Notes: generated by a model from the letters alone, not told the origin. DNA of 64,000 nucleotides from Brachybacterium tyrofermentans (GCF_014897585.1 NZ_JABUXW010000011.1:103362-167361), one strand, 5' to 3'. Counted from the stretch's first letter, positions 39,371 through 48,630 are shown. Translations and numbers: made by a program.

Positions 39371-40075
39371 ATGACGCACACCCGTTCGCTTCCACGACTC
39401 GACGACACCTCGCCGTCCTCCGCACCGGACGCCCTCGGCGCCCTGACCGCCACCCGCCTCCTCCACCATCGGGTGCTGATCCTGGACCGTGAGCTGGATC
39501 AGGCCAACGGCGCCCAGCTCAGCGCGCAGCTGCTGCTGCTCGCCGCCGAGGAGCCGCAGCAGGACATCACCCTGCTCATCAACTCCCCGGGCGGCCTGGT
39601 GCCCGCGATGCTCGCGATCGGGGACCTCATGGACCTGATCCCCTGCGACGTGCGCACGGTGGCGCTGGGGATGGCCTACAGCGCCGGGCAGTTCCTGCTC
39701 ACCCATGGCACCCCGGGCAAACGGATGATCCTTCCCCACGGCCGCGTACTGATGCACCAGGGATCGGCCGGCTTCGGAGGCAGCGCGGCCGACATCGAGC
39801 TGCAGGCCGAGGACCTCCGCCGCGGCCGCGACCTCCTCATCGAGCTGACTGCGCAGCGCACCGGACAGAGCGTGGAGACGATCGCCCGGGACTCGGAGCG
39901 GGATCGGATGTGGGATGCGCGCGGCGCCGTCGACTACGGATTCGCCGACCGCGTCGTCACCTCCCTCGAGGAGGTCCTGCCGCTGGGCATCCCGTCCCGC
40001 GGGGGCACATCGCTCGGCTCCATCACCCCCACCTCGGCACGTCCCGGTTCCGCAGCGGCAGGAGATCTCCGATGA
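39371..40075 (+). CDS. clpP: ClpP-family serine protease, intact triad
   Basis: A 234-residue ClpP. The catalytic serine is in GMAYSAGQFLL (Ser104), the histidine in LPHGRVLMHQ (His129) and the aspartate in RDSERDRM (Asp174). NSPGGLVPAMLAIGDLMDLI is the usual axial and dimer region. The C-terminal 35 residues extend past the core. It is not next to clpX, so it is likely an additional, inducible ClpP like streptomycete ClpP3/ClpP4 rather than the main copy. Its stop overlaps the next clpP start (ATGA). Confidence 0.93.
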   Translation: MTHTRSLPRLDDTSPSSAPDALGALTATRLLHHRVLILDRELDQANGAQLSAQLLLLAAEEPQQDITLLINSPGGLVPAMLAIGDLMDLIPCDVRTVALGMAYSAGQFLLTHGTPGKRMILPHGRVLMHQGSAGFGGSAADIELQAEDLRRGRDLLIELTAQRTGQSVETIARDSERDRMWDARGAVDYGFADRVVTSLEEVLPLGIPSRGGTSLGSITPTSARPGSAAAGDLR

Positions 40076-40674
40076 GCACCTACACGATCCCCAGCGTCAT
40101 CGAACGCACCCGTACCGGCGTCGAGCGCAGCGCGGACGTCTACTCGCGCCTGCTCTCGGATCGCATCATCTACCTCGGCACCCCGATCGATGACGGCGTC
40201 GCCAACTCGGTGATCGCGCAGATCCTGCACCTGGAGAACGAATCCTCCGACGCGCCGATCCACCTCTACCTCAATTCAAGCGGCGGTGACGCCCAGGCGG
40301 TGCTGGCCATCTACGACACCCTCGCGTACGTGCGCAGCACGGTGGCGGTCACCTGCGTGGGCCAGGCGGTCGCGGCGCCGGTGGTCCTGCTCGCCGCGGG
40401 GACGCCCGGGATGCGGTCGGTGCTGCCCCACACCCGGGTGGTGCTGCATCCGCTCGAGGCGCAGGGCCGCGGAGCGGTGCCGGATCTGATCCTCGCCACG
40501 GAGGAGGTGGAGCGGATCCGTCGGGCGTTGGAGGCGCTGATCGCCGAGCACTCCGGGCGGTCCCTGGAGCAGGTGCGGCGTGATCTCGAGCGGGAGCAGG
40601 TGCTCGACGCCGAGGCGACCGTCGCCTACGGCCTCGCCGATGAGGTGCTGCTCAGGCGGCCGACAGCAGGCTGA
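40072..40674 (+). CDS. clpP: ClpP-like subunit with catalytic Ser replaced by Ala
   Basis: A 200-residue ClpP homologue. The fold markers are kept (RIIYLGTPIDDGVANSVIAQ, LYLNSSGGDAQAVLAIYDTL), as are the His (LPHTRVVLHP, His126) and Asp (RRDLEREQVL, Asp171). The nucleophile motif reads CVGQAVAAPVVLLAAG, so the position aligned with Ser104 of the neighbour is Ala101. It should not hydrolyse peptides itself and probably forms a mixed barrel with the intact ClpP encoded immediately upstream, with which it is translationally coupled (ATGA overlap). Confidence 0.9.
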   Translation: MSTYTIPSVIERTRTGVERSADVYSRLLSDRIIYLGTPIDDGVANSVIAQILHLENESSDAPIHLYLNSSGGDAQAVLAIYDTLAYVRSTVAVTCVGQAVAAPVVLLAAGTPGMRSVLPHTRVVLHPLEAQGRGAVPDLILATEEVERIRRALEALIAEHSGRSLEQVRRDLEREQVLDAEATVAYGLADEVLLRRPTAG

Positions 40675-41083
40675 GGCGGGGCCGGGCGGCGAGGGAGACC
40701 TCGCCGCCCGGAGCCCTCTGCCCGGTGCGCTCAGCGGCGGCGGAGGTGAGATCGAGGGTTGTCGGGCGCACCGGTGCGGGCCTGCGGAAGGTCTCGCCCG
40801 CCCGCACGTCCACGGGCTCGTCGGCCCGTGCAGGCCGTTGGAGCAGGGCGTCGTCGGCCGCCCGGAGCAGGAGCTGCCCGACGGTGACCTCGAGGGCGCC
40901 GGTGACAGCGGCGAGCAGCTCGGAGGAGGGGTCCTTGCGGCCGCGCTCGACATCGGAGAGATGCTGCATGCTGATCCCCGCGGTGGCGGCGACCTGGGCG
41001 AGCGTTCGGCCCTGCCGTCGGCGCTCGTCGCGGAGCACCGCGCCCATCAGCTCGCGCAGCAAGGGTTCCAGATGCTCATCCAT
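40652..41083 (-). CDS. ClgR/PopR-like XRE regulator
   Basis: A 143-residue protein. The helix-turn-helix is RRQGRTLAQVAATAGISMQH followed by LSDVERGRKDPSSELLAAV, closely like ClgR and PopR, activators of clp genes in actinobacteria, which are themselves Clp substrates. The C-terminus ends RLSLLSAA, an Ala-Ala degron-like end as in PopR. It converges on the clpP pair, overlapping the second clpP by 23 bases. Its own -10 TAGCCT sits six bases before the ATG. Confidence 0.8.
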   Translation of the reverse strand: MDEHLEPLLRELMGAVLRDERRRQGRTLAQVAATAGISMQHLSDVERGRKDPSSELLAAVTGALEVTVGQLLLRAADDALLQRPARADEPVDVRAGETFRRPAPVRPTTLDLTSAAAERTGQRAPGGEVSLAARPRLSLLSAA

Positions 41084-41089
41084 ATCCCG

Positions 41090-41095
41090 AGGCTA
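41090..41095 (-). promoter_or_regulatory. -10 of the ClgR-like gene, leaderless type
   Basis: On the minus strand TAGCCT is followed by only six bases and then the ATG, so transcription would begin on or beside the start codon. No ribosome-binding site is visible. Confidence 0.5.
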
Positions 41096-41222
41096 CGCGC
41101 GCGCTCCGGGGTGCGCGGCGGGCTCTGCCCAGGGCGGAACCGGGACCCGTCCGAGCGTCCTCCCCATCCGGTGTCGATGCACATCACCCTGCCCCTCCCT
41201 CCCGGACGACGGGCCCAGGTGG

Positions 41223-41228
41223 GACAAT
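41223..41228 (+). promoter_or_regulatory. -10 of dusB, leaderless type
   Basis: GACAAT ends seven bases before the dusB ATG at 41236; a leaderless start is predicted. There is no Shine-Dalgarno sequence. Confidence 0.45.
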
Positions 41229-41235
41229 CATCCTG

Positions 41236-42447
41236 ATGACCACCCTCGACGCCCCCACCGCCCCGCCCGCGCAGCCCGCCGGCGCCGCTCGTCGATCCCT
41301 GACGATCGGCCCGCACACGATCGACACGCCCGTGGTGCTCGCCCCCATGGCCGGCATCACGAACATGGCGTTCCGTCTGTTGTGCCGCGAGTTCGGTGCG
41401 ATGCACAGCGACGACGACGGCGGGCTGTTCGTCGGCGAGATGGTCACCACCCGTGCGCTCGTGGAGGACCACAAGGAGTCCTGGCGCATGGTGACGATGG
41501 GCGAGCGCGAGACACCGCGCTCCGTGCAGCTGTACGGCGTGGACCCGGCCACGGTGCGCCGAGCCGTCGAGATGATCCGCGAGCGCGATCTCGCCGATCA
41601 CATCGACCTCAACTTCGGCTGCCCGGTCCCCAAGGTGACCCGCCGCGGGGGCGGCGGCGTGCTGCCCTGGAAGTCGGAGCTGTTCACGCGGATCGTGCGC
41701 GCCGCGGTCGAGGCCGCCGGCCCCGAGGTCCCCGTCACCGTGAAGACCCGTATCGGCATCGACGACGAGCACCAGACCTTCGCCGACGCCGGGCTCATCG
41801 CGCAGGAGGTCGGGGCGGCGGCGATCGCCCTGCACGGCCGCACGGTGGTCCAGCACTACTCCGGCACCGCCCGCTGGGAGAAGATCACCGAGCTCAAGGA
41901 GCTGGTCACCGGCATCCCGGTGCTCGGCAACGGCGACATCTGGTCCGCGGAGGACGCGATCTCGATGATGGACCAGACGGGCTGCGACGGGGTCGTCGTG
42001 GGTCGCGGCTGCCAGGGCCGCCCGTGGCTGTTCGCCGACCTCGCCGCCGCCTTCGCCGGGAAGCCTGACCGGGTGCAGCCCACGATGGGTGACGTCGCGA
42101 CGATCTTGCGCCGTCACGCCGAGTTGCTCGTGGAGTTCTACGAGGACGAGGGGCGCGGTCTGCGCGACCTGCGCAAGCACGTCGCCTGGTACTTCAAGGG
42201 CTATCCCGTGGGCGGCGAGATGCGCCATCGCCTGGCGACCATGGAATCCCTCGCCGACCTCGATGCCAAGCTCGCCGAGCTCGATCTGTCCAGCCCCTAT
42301 CCGGGTGCGGCGGTCGAAGGCCCCCGGGGCCGGGCCGGGACCCCGAAGAAGGCCGTGGTGCCCGAGGGCTGGATGACCTCCCGCGAGCTGTCCGCCGACC
42401 ATGCCGCACGCCTCCACGAGGCCGAGCTCGACACGTCGGGGGGCTGA
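41236..42447 (+). CDS. dusB: tRNA-dihydrouridine synthase DusB
   Basis: A 403-residue FMN enzyme. PVVLAPMAGITNMAFRLLCR opens the barrel, NFGCPVPKVTRRGGG carries the catalytic cysteine, TVKTRIGIDDEHQT follows, and VLGNGDIWSAEDA and VVVGRGCQGRPWLF close the flavin site. It reduces specific uridines in tRNA D-loops. A C-terminal helical domain follows. It begins a tight three-gene row with dgt three bases and dnaG a few bases after the preceding stops. Confidence 0.95.
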   Translation: MTTLDAPTAPPAQPAGAARRSLTIGPHTIDTPVVLAPMAGITNMAFRLLCREFGAMHSDDDGGLFVGEMVTTRALVEDHKESWRMVTMGERETPRSVQLYGVDPATVRRAVEMIRERDLADHIDLNFGCPVPKVTRRGGGGVLPWKSELFTRIVRAAVEAAGPEVPVTVKTRIGIDDEHQTFADAGLIAQEVGAAAIALHGRTVVQHYSGTARWEKITELKELVTGIPVLGNGDIWSAEDAISMMDQTGCDGVVVGRGCQGRPWLFADLAAAFAGKPDRVQPTMGDVATILRRHAELLVEFYEDEGRGLRDLRKHVAWYFKGYPVGGEMRHRLATMESLADLDAKLAELDLSSPYPGAAVEGPRGRAGTPKKAVVPEGWMTSRELSADHAARLHEAELDTSGG

Positions 42448-42450
42448 GCC

Positions 42451-43779
42451 GTGACCACCTCGCGCACTCCGGGAAGCGTCCCGGAACCGGCAACCGGCTA
42501 CACGCAGGCCGACGTCGAACGCTGGGCCGACGAATCCCCGAAGTCCCAGGCCCGCACCCCGTTCCAGCGGGACCGCGCCCGCGTGCTGCACTCCTCGGCC
42601 CTGCGCCGGCTGGGCGCCAAGACCCAGGTGCTCGGTGCCGGGGCCAACGACTTCGTGCGCACGCGGCTCACCCACTCCCTCGAGGTGGCGCAGGTGGGCC
42701 GTGACATCGGCCTAGAGCTCGGCTGCGACCCCGACATCGTCGATGCCGCCTGCCTCTCCCACGATCTCGGCCATCCGCCCTTCGGGCACAACGGCGAGAA
42801 GGTGCTCGACACCCTGGCCGCGGATTTCGGCGGCTTCGAGGGCAACGCCCAGACCCTGCGCCTGCTCACCCGGCTGGAGCCGAAGGTGCTGGGGGAGGAG
42901 CGCCCCTTCGGTCTGAACCTCACCCGAGCGAGCGTCGATGCGGCGATCAAGTATCCCTGGGCGCGGGGCGAGGGCCCGGACCCGAGGTCTCCGAAGTTCG
43001 GTGCCTACGCGGATGATCTCGACGTCTACGAGTGGGCCCGCCAGGGCGCCGTCCCGGGCCGGAAGTGCTTCGAGGCGCAGGTCATGGACCTCGCCGACGA
43101 CATCGCGTACTCGGTCCACGACATCGAGGATGCGATCACCGGGCGCACCCTGGACCTCGGGAAGCTGCGCGAGCCGATGGAGCGCTCCGCGGCGCTCTAC
43201 GTCGTGCAGGACTGGTACATGCCGGGTGAATCCCTCGACGCCCTGGACGCGGCGCTGCAGCGCCTCGAGGCGGATCCCTCCTGGATGCTGTCCTTCACCG
43301 GCACGATGCGCTCCGCCGCCGCCCTGAAGAACATGGCCAGCCAGCTCATCGGGCGCTTCACCCGCTCCGCGATCACCGCGACCCGCGCCGCCCATGGCGA
43401 CGGAGCGATGTCCCGCTACGCCGGGGACATCGTGGTGCCGGAGGAGACCCATCTCGAGATCGCCGTGCTCAAGGGCCTCGCCGCGGCCTATGTGATGTCC
43501 TCGGCCTCCCAGCAGCCCGTCTACGAGGCGCAGGAGGAGATCATCCACGACCTCTACTCGCGGCTGTGGAACACCGGCACCCAGTACCTGAGCCCCCTGT
43601 TCGCCGAACTGTGGGAGGCTTCGCAGGACGACGACACCCGCCGCCGGGTGGTCGTCGACCAGATCGCCTCCTACACGGACGTCACCGCCCGTCGGCTCCA
43701 CGATGTCCTGTTCGACCGCGCGATCACCCACATCACGGCCGCGGACACCCCGCTGCCCGGACTCGGATCGGAGCTGTGA
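42451..43779 (+). CDS. dgt: dGTP triphosphohydrolase (Dgt-like)
   Basis: A 442-residue HD-domain phosphohydrolase. The metal ligands are in RTRLTHSLEVAQ and LSHDLGHPPFGHNGEKVLD (HD pair), with ADDIAYSVHDIEDAI lower down. It converts dNTPs to deoxynucleosides and triphosphate. The start is GTG at 42451, three bases after the dusB stop. dnaG follows within five bases. The dusB-dgt-dnaG row is standard in actinobacteria. Confidence 0.94.
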   Translation: MTTSRTPGSVPEPATGYTQADVERWADESPKSQARTPFQRDRARVLHSSALRRLGAKTQVLGAGANDFVRTRLTHSLEVAQVGRDIGLELGCDPDIVDAACLSHDLGHPPFGHNGEKVLDTLAADFGGFEGNAQTLRLLTRLEPKVLGEERPFGLNLTRASVDAAIKYPWARGEGPDPRSPKFGAYADDLDVYEWARQGAVPGRKCFEAQVMDLADDIAYSVHDIEDAITGRTLDLGKLREPMERSAALYVVQDWYMPGESLDALDAALQRLEADPSWMLSFTGTMRSAAALKNMASQLIGRFTRSAITATRAAHGDGAMSRYAGDIVVPEETHLEIAVLKGLAAAYVMSSASQQPVYEAQEEIIHDLYSRLWNTGTQYLSPLFAELWEASQDDDTRRRVVVDQIASYTDVTARRLHDVLFDRAITHITAADTPLPGLGSEL

Positions 43780-43783
43780 GGAG

Positions 43784-45802
43784 TTGGCCCAGGGACTGAT
43801 CCGGCGTGCTGATGTGGAGCTGGTCCGCGAGCGCTCCCGGCTGGACGAGGTCGTCGGCGAGCACGTCACGCTGCGCACCGGCGGGATCGGTTCCATGAAG
43901 GGGCTGTGCCCCTTCCACGACGAGAAGACCCCCTCCTTCAACATCCGCCCGCAGCTGGGCCACTGGCACTGCTTCGGCTGCGGCGAGGGCGGGGACGTCA
44001 TCTCCTTCGTCCAGAAGATCAACCACCTCAGCTTCGTCGAGGCCGTCGAGGTGCTCGCGGGCCGCTACGGCGTGCAGCTGCACTACGAGGACTCCAAGGA
44101 CGGGAAGGGCGATCGCCCCGACTTCGGCACCCGTCGCCGCCTGCTCGACGCGCATGCGATCGCCGAGGAGTACTACCGCGAACAGCTCGACACGCCCGAG
44201 GCGGAAGTGGGGCGCAGGTTCCTCGCCGAGCGCGGCTTCGACCGCGCCGCCGCCGAACGGTTCGGCGTGGGCTTCGCCCCGGAGGGCTGGGACTCCATCA
44301 CCGGTGTGCTGCGCAAGCGGGGGTTCACCGAGGACGAGCTGGTGGCCAGCGGCATCGTGTCCCAGGGCCAGCGCGGGGTCTACGACCGCTTCCGCGGCCG
44401 GTTGATCTGGCCGATCCGCGAGATCACCGGCAACACCATCGGCTTCGGGGCGCGCCGTCTGCTGGAGTCTGACAAGGGCCCCAAGTACCTCAACACCCCC
44501 GAGACCGCGATCTACCACAAGTCCAACGTGCTCTACGGGCTGGACCTCGCGCGCAAGGACATCGCCACCCAGAAACGGGTGGTGGTCGTCGAGGGCTACA
44601 CCGACGTGATGGCCGCGCACCTCGCAGGCATTCCCACAGCGGTCGCCTCCTGCGGCACCGCCTTCGGTGCGGAGCACGTGAAGATCGTGCGTCGCGTGAT
44701 GGGGGACTCGAACCGCAGCGCCGGCCTGCGCCTGAACACGGACGGCCGCGGGCTGGCCGGCGAGGTGGTCTTCACCTTCGACGGCGATGCCGCCGGGCAG
44801 AAGGCCGCGCTGCGCGCCTTCGAGGAGGACCAGAAATTCGTCGCGCAGACGTACGTCGCCGTCGAGCCCCACGGGATGGACCCCTGCGATCTGCGCCTCG
44901 CCCAAGGGGATCAGGCCGTCGTCGACCTCATCGAGGGCCGCAAGCCGATGTTCGAGTTCGCCATCCGTTCCGCGATCTCCCAGGTCGACCTCGACACCGT
45001 CGAGGGGCAGGTCACCGCGCTGCGGATGGCGGCCCCGGTGGTGGCGAGCATCCGCGACCGGGCCATGCGCCCGGAGTACGCGCGCCGTCTCTCCGGCTGG
45101 CTCGGCATGGACGAGCGGACCGTGCTGCGGGCGGTGCACGATGCGGCACGGAGCGAGGGGCGCGGCGGACGGCACGCGGAGCCGGCGACCCTCGCCGAGC
45201 GCCCCGGCGCCCTCGACAACGGCAACGGGCACGCGGGCGCTCACGGCACCGGGAACGGCGCCGGGGCCGGGGGAGAGGGCCAGGAGGCGCTCCCGGCGGC
45301 GCGACTCTCGGACGTCGTCAACCCCCGCGACCCCGTCGGCCAGGTCGAGACCCAGTCCCTCGCCGTCATGCTGCAGGCTCCGCAGCTCCTGGACACCGAG
45401 ACGGTCGGGTCCCTGCCCGACGACGCCTTCCACGTGCCGGCCCTCCAGGGGGTCTGGGACGTCATGCTGGCTGCCGGGACTCTGCTCGATGCCGTGATCG
45501 GCACCCTGCACCCGGCGCGCTATCTCGAGCAGGTCCTCGAGATCTCCGGAGAGACCGTGCGGCCGCTGATCGTCGAGATCGCCAACCTGGACCTCCCGGC
45601 GCGGGACGAGGCGGGGCTGCAGAAGCTGGGCGGCTCGCTCCTGTCCCGTCTCAGCGAGCTGTCCATCACCCGCGAGTACTCCGTGCTCAAGCAGCGGCTG
45701 CAGCGCACCGATCCCTCCGATGCGGAGCGCCATCAGGAGATCCTCACGCGCCTCGCGCAGGTGCAGGAGAAGCGGCGCGCGCTGCGCTCACCGGAAGACT
45801 GA
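43784..45802 (+). CDS. dnaG: DNA primase DnaG
   Basis: A 672-residue primase. The N-terminal zinc ribbon is LCPFHDEKTPSFNI and HCFGCGEGGD; the Toprim core has VVVVEGYTDVMAAH and FTFDGDAAGQKAAL. The C-terminal helicase-interaction domain follows a low-complexity Gly/Asn linker (GNGHAGAHGTGNGAGAGGEG). I chose TTG at 43784, which gives LAQGLIRRADVELVRERSRL, the family N-terminus; its ribosome-binding site (GAGGAG) is unusually close. The 3' end overlaps the convergent DedA gene by 59 bases. Confidence 0.95.
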   Translation: MAQGLIRRADVELVRERSRLDEVVGEHVTLRTGGIGSMKGLCPFHDEKTPSFNIRPQLGHWHCFGCGEGGDVISFVQKINHLSFVEAVEVLAGRYGVQLHYEDSKDGKGDRPDFGTRRRLLDAHAIAEEYYREQLDTPEAEVGRRFLAERGFDRAAAERFGVGFAPEGWDSITGVLRKRGFTEDELVASGIVSQGQRGVYDRFRGRLIWPIREITGNTIGFGARRLLESDKGPKYLNTPETAIYHKSNVLYGLDLARKDIATQKRVVVVEGYTDVMAAHLAGIPTAVASCGTAFGAEHVKIVRRVMGDSNRSAGLRLNTDGRGLAGEVVFTFDGDAAGQKAALRAFEEDQKFVAQTYVAVEPHGMDPCDLRLAQGDQAVVDLIEGRKPMFEFAIRSAISQVDLDTVEGQVTALRMAAPVVASIRDRAMRPEYARRLSGWLGMDERTVLRAVHDAARSEGRGGRHAEPATLAERPGALDNGNGHAGAHGTGNGAGAGGEGQEALPAARLSDVVNPRDPVGQVETQSLAVMLQAPQLLDTETVGSLPDDAFHVPALQGVWDVMLAAGTLLDAVIGTLHPARYLEQVLEISGETVRPLIVEIANLDLPARDEAGLQKLGGSLLSRLSELSITREYSVLKQRLQRTDPSDAERHQEILTRLAQVQEKRRALRSPED

Positions 45803-46412
45803 GCGCCGTCCGCCGGCGGCGTCGTCGGGCACGCAGCGCGCGCATCCCTTCGATCGATCCGCCCACGGCGAGCGCGAGCCCGATGCCGAGAGCGACGCCC
45901 ATCAGCGGCTGCTCATGGAAGGCGAGTCCGCCGAGCATGCCGATCCCCACGCTGTAGAGCGACCACAGCAGCCCCGCGATCGCGGCGAAGCCCACGAAGC
46001 GCGCCCGCGGGTAGCCGATGGCCCCGGAGGCGACGGTGGTCGCCGTCCGCCCGCCGGGGATGAAGCGGGCGGAGATCAGGAGCATCCCTCCGCGCGTGGT
46101 CAGCTCCCGCCGGGCCCACTCGAACAGGGCGCCGCCCCACCGCCGGCGTCGGAACCAGGCCGTCAGCGGCCCGGCTCCGCGACCGAGATGATGAGCGATG
46201 ACGTCCCCGCCGAGCGCCCCGGCCCAGGCGGAGAGCAGCACCCACGATGCCTCGGGGCCGCTCCCGGTGACCGCGTAGGCCGCCGCGGTGATCACCAGGG
46301 TCTCGCCCGGCACCAGCGGGATCACGGCATCCAGCATCGTCACCCCGAGCACGAGGGCGTAGAGCCAGGGAGAGATCAGAAGGGTCTGGGCGAGGTCCAG
46401 CACGGCATCCAT
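45744..46412 (-). CDS. DedA family membrane protein
   Basis: A 222-residue DedA/VTT protein. VLGVTMLDAVIPLVPGETLV, GGDVIAHHLGRGAG and ISARFIPGGRTATTVASGA (the GxxxxxR-FxPxxR motif) are family signatures. DedA proteins support envelope lipid handling and membrane potential. Its last 59 bases run antisense to the end of dnaG, where the encoded residues are a basic Arg-rich tail. It is divergent from the histidine kinase. Confidence 0.9.
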   Translation of the reverse strand: MDAVLDLAQTLLISPWLYALVLGVTMLDAVIPLVPGETLVITAAAYAVTGSGPEASWVLLSAWAGALGGDVIAHHLGRGAGPLTAWFRRRRWGGALFEWARRELTTRGGMLLISARFIPGGRTATTVASGAIGYPRARFVGFAAIAGLLWSLYSVGIGMLGGLAFHEQPLMGVALGIGLALAVGGSIEGMRALRARRRRRRTALSLPVSAARAASPAPARGA

Positions 46413-46731
46413 GGACGAGCTCCTGCATCGGTCGGGCGAGTCGGTCGGGGCGGGGAGAGATCGATCGGTCCGGGAAGGCGGTCCGGGGAGGACCGGTGCA
46501 GGGATCCGAGGAGGACCGATGCAGGGACGACGCTAGGGACCGGTGGCGGCACCCCGGAACGGAGCCGGCCCCGCACTCCTGACGGCGCACCGGCACGAGG
46601 TTTACGGTTATCCGTCATCGCCCTGGAGGCAGGCCGCCTGCCGCGTCACCGCCCAGCGTTGATAGCTTGCTCAGCGACGGCGGCGATCGCCCCGTCGGCG
46701 GCACCCCTCTCTCGGTCCAGGAGCTTCGACC
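46413..46731. other. Divergent control region, DedA gene and histidine kinase
   Basis: No gene is seen in these 319 bases. GAGGACCG(G/A)TGCAGGGA occurs twice, at 46488-46504 and 46511-46527 (23-base period), next to a further GGTCCGGG-rich run. A perfect 6-bp hairpin GGCAGG-CCG-CCTGCC lies at 46628-46642. TTGATAGCT near 46670 is the best -10-like word for the kinase gene. Confidence 0.5.
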
Positions 46732-47904
46732 ATGCGACTGCCCGATCTCTCCGGCATCCAGCTGCCGCGCGAGCCTGCCCGGATCGTGCGCAGGTCGCTG
46801 CGCCACGTCGCGGGCACCGCGCTGGGCCTGGTCCTCGGCCCGCTCCTGCTGCTGACCGCCGTGCTGATGCTGGTGCGCTGGCGAGCGCCCTTCCGTCGGG
46901 TGCGCCGTTGGGAGCTGACTCGCCTGCGCCGCGCCTACCGCCTGCAGCTCGGGGACGAGGACGGACGTTTCCTCGGGGGCCGACGGGCGCTGCTCCACGG
47001 CGCCCTCGCCGGTCTGCTCGGATACGTGATGATGGATCTGCTGATCCTGGTCGCCGCCGTCGTGCTGGGCAGCTTCACGCAGTCCTTCTACGGCAGCCCC
47101 GTCACCCTCGAGTTCGATCTGTGGGTGATCAGCCGTCCGGCGCCGTCCGTGCTGCTGATCTTCGGCACCTCGAGCCTGGTGGCCGCGGCGCTCTACGCGG
47201 AGTTCGCGGTGTGGCTGCAGACCCTGCTCCTGCGGCGCTGGACCGGCGTGGTGCGCACCGACGCGCTGGAGAGCCGCATCAGCCGCCTGCTGACCACGCG
47301 GCGCGGCGTGGTGCTCGCGATCGATGACGAGCGGCGCCGGATCGAGCGCGATCTCCACGACGGCGTGCAGCAGAACATCGTCTCGCTCTCGGTCACCCTC
47401 GCCCGGGCCCGGCGCGCCACGGATCCCGAACGCAGCTCTCAGCTGCTGGAGCAGGCACACACCCAGTCCCAGGCCCTCATCGATGAGGTGCGTCAGGTCG
47501 CCTGGCGGATCTATCCGACCGCCCTGGACGAGCACGGTCTGGCGTCGGCGCTCGACGGCGTCGCCGAGACCTGCCCCGTGCCGGTGCACGTCGATGTGCG
47601 CCTCGAGGGGGAGGTCCCGCAGGCGGTGGAGTCCGCCGCGTACTTCGTGGCGCGCGAAGCCGTCACCAACGTGGTCAAGCACGCGGTGGCGAGCGATGTG
47701 CGGATCACGGTGGTGACCCTCGCGGAGTCCGACCGGCGCATGCTGCGCCTGAGCGTCCAGGACGACGGCATCGGCGGCGCGAACCCCGAGGGTGGGGGCC
47801 TCCAGGGTCTGGCCCGCCGCGTGGCCGCCCTGGACGGTAGCGTGAGCGTGGACAGCCCGCTCGGCGGGCCGACGATCATTTCCGCGGAGATCCCCTGTGA
47901 CTGA
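46732..47904 (+). CDS. NarL-type sensor histidine kinase
   Basis: A 390-residue kinase. Three membrane segments (about residues 26-48, 90-115 and 138-163) form a sensor without a large extracellular domain. The HisKA_3 box DDERRRIERDLHDGVQQNIV holds the phospho-acceptor His209, and the HATPase domain has AREAVTNVVKHAVA and DDGIGGANPEGGGLQGL. It overlaps the response regulator by eight bases. The stimulus is unknown; such pairs often respond to envelope stress. Confidence 0.92.
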   Translation: MRLPDLSGIQLPREPARIVRRSLRHVAGTALGLVLGPLLLLTAVLMLVRWRAPFRRVRRWELTRLRRAYRLQLGDEDGRFLGGRRALLHGALAGLLGYVMMDLLILVAAVVLGSFTQSFYGSPVTLEFDLWVISRPAPSVLLIFGTSSLVAAALYAEFAVWLQTLLLRRWTGVVRTDALESRISRLLTTRRGVVLAIDDERRRIERDLHDGVQQNIVSLSVTLARARRATDPERSSQLLEQAHTQSQALIDEVRQVAWRIYPTALDEHGLASALDGVAETCPVPVHVDVRLEGEVPQAVESAAYFVAREAVTNVVKHAVASDVRITVVTLAESDRRMLRLSVQDDGIGGANPEGGGLQGLARRVAALDGSVSVDSPLGGPTIISAEIPCD

Positions 47905-48592
47905 GCACCAGAACCGATCCGATCCGTCCCGCGGGCAGCGTCCGCTGAGCGTGATCCTCGCCGATGACGCGGTGCTGCTGCGCGAGGGGGTGCGGAGCCT
48001 GCTCGCCGACGAGGGCATCAAGGTGCTCGCCTCGGTCGGTGACGGCGAGGCTCTGCTGGAGGAGGTATCCCGTCACCGGCCCCGCCTGGCCATCGTGGAC
48101 GTGCGGATGCCGCCGACCCACACCGACGAGGGCCTGATCGCGGCGCTGCGCATCAAACGGGAGCACCCCGAGGTGGGTGTGCTCGTGCTCTCGCAGTACG
48201 TCGCGAGGGAGTATGCCAGCGACCTGCTGAGCACGGAGACGCCCGGCATCGGCTACCTGCTCAAGGACCGCATCACCGAGATCGACGGGTTCCTGCGTGC
48301 CGTGCATGACGTCGCCGACGGCGGCACCGTGATCGACCCGGCCGTGGTGCGGGCGCTCCTGCGCAACCCCGAGCAGCGGAAGGCCGTCAGCCGCCTGACC
48401 CCGCGTGAGGTCGAGGTGCTGGAGACCATGGCCGAAGGGCTCTCCAACCGGGGGATCGCCGACCGGCTGTTCCTCTCGCTGAGCACCGTGGAGAAGGCGA
48501 TCAGCGCCATCTTCGACAAGCTCGAGCTCACCGGCGACGAGCAGACCAGCCGCCGCGTGCGAGCGGTCCTGCGGTTCCTCGACGAGCAGTGA
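47897..48592 (+). CDS. NarL/LuxR-family response regulator
   Basis: A 231-residue regulator. The receiver has ILADDAVLLREGVRSLL, phospho-acceptor Asp68 in LAIVDVRMPP, and the lysine GYLLKDRI; the C-terminal LuxR helix-turn-helix is LTPREVEVLETMAEGLSNRG followed by IADRLFLSLSTVEKAISAIF. GTG start at 47897 overlaps the kinase. The target genes cannot be read from here; the next gene, a secreted mannanase, has its own promoter. Confidence 0.92.
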   Translation: MTEHQNRSDPSRGQRPLSVILADDAVLLREGVRSLLADEGIKVLASVGDGEALLEEVSRHRPRLAIVDVRMPPTHTDEGLIAALRIKREHPEVGVLVLSQYVAREYASDLLSTETPGIGYLLKDRITEIDGFLRAVHDVADGGTVIDPAVVRALLRNPEQRKAVSRLTPREVEVLETMAEGLSNRGIADRLFLSLSTVEKAISAIFDKLELTGDEQTSRRVRAVLRFLDEQ

Positions 48593-48630
48593 CGGGGCGC
48601 GGCCGCGTGCTCATCGGGGTGGCGAGGTGA

